A stretch of 64,000 bases of DNA, from NCBI GenBank assembly GCA_029834535.1, contig JAQMWT010000174.1, positions 17,742 to 81,741 of the forward strand, written 5' to 3'. Below are positions 51,372-61,312 of this stretch, in pieces (the stretch's first letter is position 1; the number at the start of each line of letters is the position of its first letter). Made by a program: the position numbers and the translations under genes. This DNA is from Chrysophaeum taylorii (lineage: Eukaryota; Sar; Pelagophyceae; Pelagomonadales; Pelagomonadaceae). The notes under the pieces are model-generated. The model made no database searches, had not been told where the DNA came from, and was given only the letters and a program-made list of their open reading frames with translations.

Positions 51372-54300
51372 ATGGAGATAAACGCAGACGTGCGTGAGGA
51401 AGAATCTCCTCCAGTTCTTCCCGCCGCCCCTGAGATAGGCCGCGAGGAAGGTGAATTAAGAGAGGCCGAGGCAGTCGACGTTGCTGACGTGCCCCCTGAT
51501 GTGCCTCCGGATACTGCCATTTTTTCGCCGTTGAGTCCAACGACTCCGGATCGTGGCGAGCGTGTTACTATTGAGCGCGGATCTGCAGCCCGAAGTCGAC
51601 TTCGTGAAGACCTCGAGCGGAGACGTCGCGAAAATGAACGATTAGCTGAGCTTTTTGCTCGTGAAAGGGCTGAAGCGAAAGAGGAAGCGGCTCGACGAGA
51701 AGTTGATATGCTCAATGATGCATTACAGCAAGAGATCGAGACCTCGAAGACCCTACGCGAAGAGGTTGAACGATTTCGTCGTGAACGAGATGAATTGTTA
51801 GCCGAACGTGCGCGTCGGGAGAGTAGCCGCGAACGACCCGTGAGTCGACCCGAACCGGAAACGCCCGTGAGGCCGCCTGAACCGGAAAGGAACACTGAAA
51901 CGGGGAATGAACCTCCGCCCCGAGTCGATACGGAGAATGAGGGTAGGGCGGACATTGAGAATGAAAGTACGAAAATTTTACGGGAATTATCGCGGGGAAT
52001 ATCGCAGACGGTTGCCAACGCCTTCGAAAAGGGCAACTTGAGCCGATCCCATCGACCCACTTCCAGTTTGAAGCCTGATAACTTCAAACTCGTCATCGAC
52101 GGCCGAGACCAACGGCAATTTAATTTGGATTCGGCGGCGATGATGCATACTTTAGCAGATGACCATTACTCGGTCGAGAAATTACGTTACTTACTACCTG
52201 TGCATCTACGGGACACCGTTGCACCAATTTTTGAGGAACACTTGCAGAAATACGAGGAGCTCTGCGATGAGCTACCACACGGTCCGTCGTTTTACTTGAA
52301 ATTAGATACTGACGATGAAGAGCATGGAGTCTCGGTTCGTCGTATCCGTCGTCTTAACAAGACGTATTGCGACAAGATTTTGGATTATTTTAGATCGACT
52401 TGCCGACCTCCGCGCACGCAGCAGGAGCTGCTTGACAAGCTGCGGAAGGTCACCCAGGCTTCAGTTCCGAAGAAGTCTGGGGAGCGGCACGTCCAAACGT
52501 ATTGTACCAGATTCCAATCTGAAGCCTTGGAGTTTTGTTCCGTGTCCAGCCGCACGATGGATGATGTCGATATCCTCGACCAGCTTATCAGTGGATTGAC
52601 GTCCAAGGAGTTGAGGACCCGTGTGCGGACTATGAGGAGCGGACATCCTGATAGTTACGTGACTTTTAAGTCGATGGTAGCGCTTATTACGCGGCTCGAG
52701 AACGACTTACGAAAGTTGATGGAGGAGGAGAAGGACCAAGGCCCACCTAATCCGAAATCGAATAAACCGCCGCGAGGGCGGGGAGTTCGAGCTATGGCCT
52801 CCGATCAACAAGCCAAGCAAGATGCGGATAAACCGTCTGGGAATACGGATCCGCTGATTTTACGAGATCCTTTTCTGTGGGGCAAGAGAACGTGCCCGCA
52901 CTGTGGGTTCTTCTGGACCACCCATGATGAAGATGAACACGGAAATCGCGTAGTTTGCAACCGCGATCCGGATCGTTACTACTGTGCAATGTGGAAGCGA
53001 ATTCGTAAGCAGAAGAAGCAGCCCATATCGCGGTCCGATTGGGCAAAGCGTGATGATGCATCTAATGCGAACGCCACGCACGGATCGGAGCCTTCTAATG
53101 AAATTCAAACGGCCCTCACCGATCTTGGAACCACAATGGCGACCATGGTGAGCGAGGTCAGAAGCATCAAGGATACTACGTCGTTTTCTACACGACAGCG
53201 AGACGGACGATCACCTTCTAGACGATCGTCGCGCCGACATCGAAGCCAGAGCCCTAATCGAAAAGCCCATACTGCTCAAGACAGCCCGAGTCCTTGCCGT
53301 CACCGGAGCTCTAGTCGCAATTCGCGCCGGCGCCGACGTCATCGACATTACGATGACGAGTATGACGGAGGCCGATATCAGGATAGTTCGGGACATTCGA
53401 GCGCATCTTTCGCGTTCCAATCTTTATGCGACGCGCCGCCAATGTCGGGGGTTGTCTTTTACCCGACGGCGCGCCCTGCCCGAGTCTCCAATGATGTTGC
53501 CGATGTCGCTGTGACGAGCAGCGTTTGCAACAGGAGCAACATACCACCAACTACATCGTATATGGAAGCAATGTCAGATGCTACTTGGGATTCTCCGCAC
53601 TACTGGGAAGACTCAGATTCGGAGACTGACGAACCCATGCCGCAGGTTCCAGTGTCCCCCCATTCGTCAATGTGCATGTCTTGCAGGGCAGTTTACGATG
53701 ATGACGTTAGACCTTGTGAGTTGACGTCGAGGACGACGTCTTCTTTTCCTACGGGGCCCCCCGAGACCGTTTTAGCCGATGTTTTGGCCGATACATTTTT
53801 GGTCGCAGCAGAACAGACCACGGTGGCGCCGGTGGAGGAGAAGTTGACGGGAATGTCCGATTTGTTGGACGAGCAGCGATTACCAGAAGAGATAAAGGAG
53901 GAGATATATGTGCCTCCGATTGAGAGGTGTCAGAATTTGTTGTCAGCGAAACTGGGAAATGAAGAAGCAGCCGAAGCGGCGAGCGCCAATATAGATTCAG
54001 CGGCAAGATGTAGTACGCCAGATATAGCAGCGGTGACGATGCAGATTCCGGGCGATGCGAAACCGGAGATACGATGTCATCACACTGCACTGTCGCCGAG
54101 CGATGGGGAAAAGATCGAGCAAGACCTCATCACCATCGGTTGCCTGGACCCTGGTACCCTTACGTTTATAGTGGGTCATATTTATAGACGACGAAACGGG
54201 CCGAAGTTTGCAACGACTTTAGGCGTGGATGGGATGGCGGATGTCTCTTATATTTGTCGTGGGATGGTTGAAAAACTGGAAAAGGATAGCATCATCTTTG

Positions 54301-54599
54301 ACCGGGGCGATCTTCGAGTCGAGCGCACCTTGTATGGGTCAGGATTGAACAAAACGACTATCCACCAATGGGTTGCATTGCGGATTGCGCTTGCGGACGA
54401 CGTTGCCGTTCCAGTTGTTGCTATTGTGGCCGATACTAATCATCTATTTTTGCTGGGAGCGCGCGATATTCGGGTGTTTGGAGCCATAGTGGATTACCCG
54501 CGGAATCGCATTGCGTTTCTACGCACACAAGTCGCTTACGGGCGCAAGAAGTTAAAGGTGCAGGATCGACGAGTAGATTCTCCGATTTTGACGTCCTAA
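51372..54599 (+). CDS. Gypsy D Gag-protease, 1075 codons
   Basis: Start at ATG 51372 (MEINADVREEES). Acidic N-terminus; long Arg/Glu coiled coil at about 70-160; capsid-like helices at about 220-460 (YFRSTCRPPRTQQELLDKL, LDQLISGLTSKELRTR); a Cys/His zinc-binding segment (CPHCGFFW...VVC); an Arg/Ser-rich patch; and a retropepsin-like domain near 950-1060 with GVDGMADVSYI instead of DTGAS and FLLGARDIRVFG as second half. Ends at TAA right before the Helitron insertion; in gypsy C the same protein continues into the beta domain, so this stop probably results from the interruption. Assembles the particle and processes it. Confidence 0.85.
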   Translation: MEINADVREEESPPVLPAAPEIGREEGELREAEAVDVADVPPDVPPDTAIFSPLSPTTPDRGERVTIERGSAARSRLREDLERRRRENERLAELFARERAEAKEEAARREVDMLNDALQQEIETSKTLREEVERFRRERDELLAERARRESSRERPVSRPEPETPVRPPEPERNTETGNEPPPRVDTENEGRADIENESTKILRELSRGISQTVANAFEKGNLSRSHRPTSSLKPDNFKLVIDGRDQRQFNLDSAAMMHTLADDHYSVEKLRYLLPVHLRDTVAPIFEEHLQKYEELCDELPHGPSFYLKLDTDDEEHGVSVRRIRRLNKTYCDKILDYFRSTCRPPRTQQELLDKLRKVTQASVPKKSGERHVQTYCTRFQSEALEFCSVSSRTMDDVDILDQLISGLTSKELRTRVRTMRSGHPDSYVTFKSMVALITRLENDLRKLMEEEKDQGPPNPKSNKPPRGRGVRAMASDQQAKQDADKPSGNTDPLILRDPFLWGKRTCPHCGFFWTTHDEDEHGNRVVCNRDPDRYYCAMWKRIRKQKKQPISRSDWAKRDDASNANATHGSEPSNEIQTALTDLGTTMATMVSEVRSIKDTTSFSTRQRDGRSPSRRSSRRHRSQSPNRKAHTAQDSPSPCRHRSSSRNSRRRRRHRHYDDEYDGGRYQDSSGHSSASFAFQSLCDAPPMSGVVFYPTARPARVSNDVADVAVTSSVCNRSNIPPTTSYMEAMSDATWDSPHYWEDSDSETDEPMPQVPVSPHSSMCMSCRAVYDDDVRPCELTSRTTSSFPTGPPETVLADVLADTFLVAAEQTTVAPVEEKLTGMSDLLDEQRLPEEIKEEIYVPPIERCQNLLSAKLGNEEAAEAASANIDSAARCSTPDIAAVTMQIPGDAKPEIRCHHTALSPSDGEKIEQDLITIGCLDPGTLTFIVGHIYRRRNGPKFATTLGVDGMADVSYICRGMVEKLEKDSIIFDRGDLRVERTLYGSGLNKTTIHQWVALRIALADDVAVPVVAIVADTNHLFLLGARDIRVFGAIVDYPRNRIAFLRTQVAYGRKKLKVQDRRVDSPILTS

Positions 54600-55590
54600 C
54601 TACTAATCGACAGATGTTTGTTTGTTTGTTTGTCTGTCTGTTTGTCCCTCGATTTAGGGTAAGGATCAGGTAGGCGCGAGAGCCAGACAGTGATCCTCCA
54701 AGCCGTCTACGGCGACCTCGCAGACTATTTCCACGACCCGCGGCGGCTCTTTCAGCGCGCCATTCTCACGCCCCGTCGAAACGATGTTGTCGATGCTGAC
54801 AACGTGCGCATGACCGCGGCCTTTTTTTCCCGGAGACGAGGCGTCGGAGTTCTTTTCGGCTGACTAGGCTGGGTCGGAAGACGACGCCTCGCTCTTTACA
54901 GTAGAGTTTTCAACTCCCTGACAACCAACGGGATGCTGACTTTGAGCGCGAGCTTAAGGTCTTCGAAACCTCGACCCGTCGCACGGCCACTGCAACGGTA
55001 CCAGATACATGATCGATCGTGTCGTTGTCACCGAGGCTCCTCAAACCTGTATCCCTTAAGGCCCGCCTACGCCAAACGATCAACAAGAGCCAGGGCCAGA
55101 CGCCCCGCGAGGTCGGCGTCCTCTTTCCCAAGCCCGTCTTCTGCCACGTCCAGCTCTACCTGGCTATCTGTCGATCGGCATCCCCGAGGATATACTCATC
55201 TGGGTCGACGACTCCACCCTACCCCACACGTGCTGCGCAATACCGATAAACCCCCTCCCAGCGTCTACACGCGCACTATAGGTGAACTTACTGGGACCAC
55301 GTGAACTTACTGGGGTTTGAGATTGGGACTAGGTGAACTGAGTGACCAGGTGAAACTGGGACCAGGTGAACATACTGGGGTTTTTAGAGTAAAGGTTTTA
55401 GAGTAAACTCAAAGGTTGGCGGCGCGTGCGGATCAAAGCAGCTTAGATTGGCGGAGGCGAGAGCGACGAGCTCAAAGGAGTTGGTGTGAGCTAGGTGAAC
55501 TTACTGACCAGGTGAACTTATATGAAGCTTACTGGGACCAGGTGAACTTACTGGGGTTAGAGATTGGGACTAGGTGAACTTACTGGCCTG
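54600..55590 (+). mobile_element. Helitron remnant Hel-2 inserted between protease and methyltransferase
   Basis: Starts near a TTTG/TCTG simple repeat (54614-54650). Codes in broken frames for FQRAILTPRRNDVVDADN, NSLTTNGM, GHCNGTRYMIDRVV, TINKSQGQTPREVGVL and PVFCHVQLYLAICRS, the last third of a Helitron Pif1-like helicase. The tail carries repeats of AGGTGAACTTACTGGGACC ending at CTTACTGGCCTGCACTTG near 55595. Gypsy C reads through the equivalent position, so this is an insertion that splits the gypsy D frame. Confidence 0.8.
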
Positions 55591-57573
55591 CACTTGTTCA
55601 TAACAACTTATGACGAGAGCAATCCCGTGGTAGTTCAGGTTTATGGACAACAGCACCATGCGATGCAACAAAGCCTGAGCACAGTTGAGAACCGAGTCTA
55701 CGCTCGCTTGTGCAAGATTGAAGACCTCCAGCGTCCACCGCCGAAACGAGCGGGAGCTTCGACGACTTGGGGAGTTCCTCCAGTTACGCCTTCTCAAAGT
55801 TCGAACAGCGATGCTTATGAAGTGAAAGCCTATGCTGCGCGCACGATGAAGGTCGAGCCTGGGCGCACCTACTGCGTGCCAGTCGCTCTTTCAGAGCCCG
55901 TGGAAACTGGGCAAGTTTTCGTTGCTACGTCTTCTGGGTACGAGCAACTCGGGGTAGTCGATGGAATGTGTTCTTCTCCTGAGGATCATGATAAGTTCGC
56001 AGCTCGAGTGGCGATATCCTCTACCCAGGATGTGCCGACCGTGATCACTCAAGGTGAAGTCCTTGCTTTGGGCGATATTGTTCGTTTTGATGACGAGCTG
56101 AATGCTGAGACGGTCGACGATTTAACGAAGGATGGTGAAGCCGAATCTAACAAGGCTAACCTATCATTCACTGTTTCGGTCGCAAGCCATCTTACTCAAG
56201 GCAATGCGGCTCCTGAACTGATGCTTTTGAGCTCAGTGCAGAAGGCGTCTCCTTCTGCCGATAAGAAGAAGAATTCTCGTCAAGAATCGCTCGGTAACGA
56301 CGATTTCGACCGACGAACTGACGAGGAGGAAAAGAAATGCCGAGAAGTTACAGAATGCGAGATTCGCCGAAGGTTTGAAAAGGTCCACTGGGTGCCGATC
56401 ACGTATCGCAAGGTTGTGATGCTCTTCAGCGGCGCCGGAGGAAGTACTTTAGGACTGCAACGAGCGAACGAGTTGTGCGGGACGTCGTTTCGAGTCGTCC
56501 TTGCTCTTGACTCGTCAACAGCTGCCAACAAGGTTCATCAGAAGAATTTTCCGAAGATACCTGTGGTCCAGCACACGCTCTGTGGACGATATGACTCGAC
56601 CCTCCGGTTGATCAAGGCTTATTTGCCTGAAGCGGAATGGTCATCGTCGATGTGTATAGCGTCTCCGCCCTGCGTTCATTCCGCACTCTGCAACTTGACA
56701 TCCAGAGATGTTGGCAAGGGTGTTACGGCCACTAACTGGACGATGAAGCTGTGCAAGATGGCTGGCTTCATGATGTGGCTGATTGAACAGGAGGCGTCCA
56801 TTATTTCGTATATAGCGCGCTTACACCCTTACGTGTACGTCGTCAATTTTCATGATATCACACCTACTCTGATGAGCTCTCGCGTGCGATTGTTGGTTTC
56901 CAGTCACCCACTGCACTTGCAAGAGGCTCCGAAGACATGTGTGAACATGCAACAAAAATTTGCTGCAGCTTTAGGTTATGCTCATGAACGCCACCTTCTC
57001 CAGCTGAATAATCTTGGCTCGTCCCGAGAAGCAACAGATACGGCTTACACCGTTACGCGGGTTCCTCTTCGTTTGGGACCGCATCGCTCGGACACTCAGC
57101 CTTTGACTCTCAAGATGACGGCCGAGTTGCTCACGATGCCGGTGGATCATGATTGGGCTAGCTTGTCTAAGACAGATTCGTTCAAACATTTAGCGTCTGT
57201 CGTCCCTCCAGATACTCTTGCGATTTTAGCAGTCGATCTGCACAACTCCGTGACCAGAGGTTTCCGCCAAAGTGGTGAAGTCCTGCCGACCGCGTTGAGC
57301 CCGACAGATCGATCCTTTGAGCAGTATTTGCGAATCTCCGACACCACCTTTCGTCACGTAGAGATTCCGCTGTTAAATACGCGTACTCGTGTCGTTAAGT
57401 GGGTGTCAAAGATGATCTCCAGGATCCCACTAAATGGGAACCGCCAGAAGTTCCTATGCTTCCGCTTCCAACAGATGCGCCGGGGACGGCTCATGCTTTT
57501 TTCTGCTGGGCCCCCCGACAATCAAAAGTGGACGTTCCGCCGGATCCTGAACCTGAACAGGAGCCGAAAGTAA
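55591..57573 (+). CDS. Gypsy D beta domain and C5-cytosine DNA methyltransferase
   Basis: Open frame in which the first about 12 codons are Helitron tail. Beta-rich segment (AARTMKVEPGRTYCVPV... to ITQGEVLALGDIV, about 55850-56090) resembles the dUTPase-like region after protease in some gypsies. Methyltransferase from about 56401: motif I LFSGAGGSTLG (56422 on), VLALDSS, motif IV ASPPC with catalytic Cys codon 56671-56673, motif VI-like IEQEAS, motif VIII-like SSRVRLLVS, a short target-recognition region, motif IX-like LTLKMTAELLTMP and motif X-like LASVVPPDTL. It should methylate cytosine in DNA using S-adenosylmethionine. Glu-Gln-Glu where ENV is usual is atypical. The frame shifts near 57412 into RT; coding after that point in this frame is spurious. 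Confidence 0.88.
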   Translation, partial: HLFITTYDESNPVVVQVYGQQHHAMQQSLSTVENRVYARLCKIEDLQRPPPKRAGASTTWGVPPVTPSQSSNSDAYEVKAYAARTMKVEPGRTYCVPVALSEPVETGQVFVATSSGYEQLGVVDGMCSSPEDHDKFAARVAISSTQDVPTVITQGEVLALGDIVRFDDELNAETVDDLTKDGEAESNKANLSFTVSVASHLTQGNAAPELMLLSSVQKASPSADKKKNSRQESLGNDDFDRRTDEEEKKCREVTECEIRRRFEKVHWVPITYRKVVMLFSGAGGSTLGLQRANELCGTSFRVVLALDSSTAANKVHQKNFPKIPVVQHTLCGRYDSTLRLIKAYLPEAEWSSSMCIASPPCVHSALCNLTSRDVGKGVTATNWTMKLCKMAGFMMWLIEQEASIISYIARLHPYVYVVNFHDITPTLMSSRVRLLVSSHPLHLQEAPKTCVNMQQKFAAALGYAHERHLLQLNNLGSSREATDTAYTVTRVPLRLGPHRSDTQPLTLKMTAELLTMPVDHDWASLSKTDSFKHLASVVPPDTLAILAVDLHNSVTRGFRQSGEVLPTALSPTDRSFEQYLRISDTTFRHVEIPLLNTRTRVVKWVSKMISRIPLNGNRQKFLCFRFQQMRRGRLMLFSAGPPDNQKWTFRRILNLNRSRK

Positions 57574-58784
57574 GGAGCGAGCCGAATGTGCGCGTCAAAG
57601 GTGAAAAGATCAATAAGAGCCACCCTGAGGTGAGGTTCAAATACGAAGAAAAGTTCGATGTGCCATGGAAGGATGCGCCGCGCGATGCGGACGGTGTACC
57701 GTTACCGCAGATTCCCGAGCACGTCAAGGACAATGATGCGATGAAAGTCGTAATTCCGACGAAGGAAGAAGTTGAGAAGGTTGTTCGAGATCTAGGAATT
57801 CCCGACAACCCGCATCTGGATGATGATGCGAAGATGATGTTGAGCCATTGCGTGCAATACGCGTGGGCTTTCTTTGATCCGATTATGAGACCCGTGGACT
57901 CGCCACCGGTTTCTCTACGCTTTAAAGACGCAAACCCACGACCGATCAAGATGACGCCTTATAGGTTGACGCCAGCAAAGCTCGAGTGTCTCAGAAAGCA
58001 GATCACTGAGTGGTGTCGCGATGGAGTCATCCGACCGGCGAACTCTCCGTGGGGATTTCCTGTACTGATGCTGCCTAAGAAGGGAGCCGAGGCCGGGACG
58101 TCGAATGCTTTTCGTGCTGCCGTTGACTTGCGTCAGCTCAATGATCAGCTGGTCAATGACAGTTGGCCGAATATTCGTCAAGATGATGCTTTGGCTTTTC
58201 TTGCCATGCGCCGTTGGCGGACGTGCATTGATATTCGATGGGGTTATCATAACTTACGTTTGGACGCCGCTGCTCAGGACGCTGTTACGATGGTTAGTCC
58301 ACTTGGAGCCCATAGTTTCTTGCGCTTGCCTCTAGGAGTAAAAACAGCAGGAGCTCTCTTTGTAAGCAGATGGCTAGCGATTTGTCCACATGGATGTATA
58401 AGGACTTGGTCGCGTTTGTCGACGATATTATGATGGGATCGGATGAACTCCATCGACATTTACAAGTTTTGATTGAAGTGTTGTGCCATTTAGCACAGCG
58501 AGGATATAGTGGACGAACTTCGAAGTTCCACCTCCTCAAGGATGAAATCGAGTTTTGGGACATATTTCGACTCCGGAAGGCTTGAAGCCGAATCCCAAGA
58601 CGTTAGAAGCGTTGCAGCAGATGCCGATTCCCGGTACGTTGCCCAATACGTCCCCGAAGACCCAGATTCGATCTTTCATTGGTATGAGCAACTATTGCCG
58701 CCGATATGTGAAGAATTATTCGAAGATTGTGGAGCCGCTTAGGCGATTGTGTCTTGAAGGCGTTAAGTTTGAGTGGACGCCTGA
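57413..58784 (+). pseudogene. Gypsy D reverse transcriptase
   Basis: Pre-RT block (KFDVPWKDAPRD), then RT motifs ITEWCRDGVIRPANSPWGFP, AAVDLRQLN, CIDIRWGYHNLRL, LRLPLGVKTAGALF; after a shift at 58359-58361, AFVDDIMMG with the catalytic Asp pair; after a shift at 58553-58556, the thumb and connection (RSFIGMSNYCRRY). Each shift equals loss of one T relative to gypsies A and B. All catalytic residues are present. Confidence 0.85.
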
Positions 58785-60036
58785 GTGCCAAAGGCATGGG
58801 ACACGATCATCGAAGCTTTGGTGGATTCTCGTGGAGTTTATCATCCTGACTACGATCTTCCTTTTCAGATCCGCTCGGATGCTTCCAAGGATGGTCTGGG
58901 TGCGTATCTTTTTCAGCTCGTGGAAATCAAGGACGAAACCGGCAAGGTGACACGAGAGGAACGAGTAATTGAGTATTGGAGCCGAGCTGTGCCGAAAGAG
59001 ATGCGGAACTATGAGCCTCGCCGGCTAGAGCTACTGGCAGTTATTCTTTCTCTTGAGCATTTCCGCTCTTATATTGAAGGTCACAAGACGATCCTTGAAA
59101 CAGATCATCGCAACTTGACGTTTTTACGAAAGGCGAAGCACTCGTCTGGGCAGTTGGCTCGATGGGCGATGCGGCTCGCCAATTTTGATCCTGAATTGGG
59201 TTACAAGCCAGGGAAGTCGCCGGGAATGAGCATCCCTGACTGTCTCTCTCGCAATCCTATAGATCATGTCATCGAGACGGACGAGTTTGGTGAACCCTTG
59301 AACCACGCGTATCTAGTGTGCCAAGAACTCCCTCGTTCTGTTGATGATGAAGGAGTACCTTTACCTGGGTGCCATGTCATTCTGTCGTTTGTTACGACTG
59401 AGTTGCCTGTGGAGGAAGAGGAAGAAGACCTCGATGATCCGATGCAATTGGTCACGTCTCATGCTACGAAACAACGTCAGAAGCAACGACTTCAGACCCA
59501 GCCTAGTATTTTCCGTGATGCCGATGATTACCAAGAGTACATCGACAAGATTCCGGATAATTTGACTTTGGAAGAGATAGCCAAAGAGCAGATCACTGAT
59601 GCTACTTGCGAGGACATTCGTTATCGCATGGCTCAGGGCCATTCTCTTCGTCGGTACGGAGCCAATTATCGCTATCAAGTGGTGAAAGGAGTTCTCTACC
59701 GTGCCGCACCCGACTTGCACCCGATGATAGTCGCACCCCGAACTTTACGGACGCGCATCATCCGATTGTACCATGACACACCTCTCAATGGTGGTCATAT
59801 GGGTCGTCAAAGTACAGTGCAGTCGATACTTGAACGTTTTTGGTGGCCTCATATGTCTAATGAGGTGGGTGCTTACATTGCTGGTTGCATAGTGTGCAAG
59901 AAAGCTCGTACGCCTGAACCAAAGAGAGCAGGTCTGCTTCAGCAACCGGTGTATGATGGTGATTGTGTCGTCCTTTGTATGGATTTGTTTGGACCTTTGC
60001 CCAGTGCTGGTCCCGAGACATATCTCATCGTCTTTT
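58785..60036 (+). CDS. Gypsy D RNase H and integrase zinc domain
   Basis: Begins after an AAA run (58790-58792) that is AAAA in gypsy B. RNase H: IRSDASKDGLGAYLF, YWSRAVPKEM, EPRRLELLAV, LETDHRNLTFL. An acidic linker with EEEEEDLDD follows, then the integrase HHCC domain (LYHDTPLNGGHMGRQ, AGCIVCKKAR) and the first core Asp (MDLFGPLPS). Breaks at a T5 run (60034-60038) immediately after it. Confidence 0.85.
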
Positions 60037-61282
60037 TGATCCATTTTCTCATTTCTTGATTCTTGACGTACTACACCATAAGACTGCTGAGTCAATCCTC
60101 GAGTCTTTTGTCGCGAATATATTACTCAAAGGTTATCTACCTCAGAGGATTCGTACCGACAATGGGAAAGAGTTCGTCAACAAGTTGATGGAAGAGTTTT
60201 GTCATCTTTTCAATGTTCGGTATAGTACCACGATTCCGTATCATGCTCAGGCTAATCCTGCGGAAAGGGTCAACCGCTTTATCAAGGCTTTCCTCCGTGC
60301 GTGCCTTCAAAACCGCAAGATCACGGAATGGCCCGAATTCGCGGAGTACATTGCTTTCTGTTACAATCGTAAATTTATTCCGGGGACTCAGATCTCACCT
60401 TTCATGCTTCGTCTTAACCGGCAGCCTTTATTGCCAACCGATTACACGATCATGGATCTTGATGTCCGCCGCCTGCCGAAAACTCGCTCCGATGTTGTGG
60501 CAGAGACTCGCGAGAGGCTGAAGTTCTATACCGCTACGGTGAACGAAGCTCGTGAGAAGGCTCTTCGTAAACAACGTCTCGCCTATAATGCGGACCATGT
60601 TGATGTGGAGTATGAAGAAGGTTCACATGTTCTGCTCTACATCCCTTTTCTTCAGAACAAGCTTCGACCGGAATGGCGCGGTCCATTCGTTATTTTGGAA
60701 CGCTTGTCCCCGGTCACTTACAGGATTGAGTCTCTTGATTCTCCTCCCGAACGCCGTTGTGTTCATGTTAGTCAGATTACCCCTGTGATGGTTTCTCCAG
60801 TGGTCGATCGAGCTGTGCCCAAGCCCAAGGAGACCTTTCGGGATGATTACAAGCATGGTAAGTTCGTTATCTTTCGGATTCCGGATAATAAACGGTCCGA
60901 TTGGCGAAAGAAGATTTATGTCGCTGAAGTTTATGAACCCTATGATTTTGTGAATGATCGAGTCGCTCTGCATTTCTATGCTGATCTCGGTCCCCATGAC
61001 AAGGTTTCTTATTACAAGCCTACTTCACATCTCTCTACTCGCAAGCTTAAGCCGGAATACAAGGACGTGGACGGTCGCAGTTTCACCGACAAGACCAAGG
61101 TCAACAACAGTACCACTCCTTGTGTCACCGACTTCGCCCCGCATGAGATCGATGTGTTGATTCCTAAGTTCACTTTGCGTGGTGGACGCGTTCCTGAACC
61201 TGTCGTTGAACGTGCCTACAAGAAGATTCGTTCTCGAGATGCTCATTCAGCCAAGGCTCGTGCTTCTCGCCGGACTCGCTGA
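60037..61282 (+). CDS. Gypsy D integrase core and conserved C-terminal domain
   Basis: In the frame resumed after the T5 run: RIRTDNGKEFVN (second Asp), ANPAERVNRFIKA (Glu), the gypsy SH3-like region (YEEGSHVLLYIP, RPEWRGPF), then a distinct domain from about 60850: KHGKFVIFR, KKIYVAEVYEPYDF, RVALHFYADLGPHD, LKPEYKD, and a basic tail RASRRTR. The last domain is shared with gypsy A despite overall divergence. Its place is that of a chromodomain in chromoviruses, but it is not a canonical chromodomain. Confidence 0.85.
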
Positions 61283-61312
61283 GGGCAGCTCGTGTTCTCA
61301 CCAGGGGAGTCC

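Noticed and set aside
55564-55590. Start of the methyltransferase protein at 55564.
   Set aside because: The first dozen codons are Helitron tail sequence; the gypsy C alignment shows the element's own coding resumes near 55595.
56401-57258. Methyltransferase as bacterial contamination or a host gene captured only in this copy.
   Set aside because: It is found in four elements of two subfamilies, at the same pol position, including copies with nested insertions.
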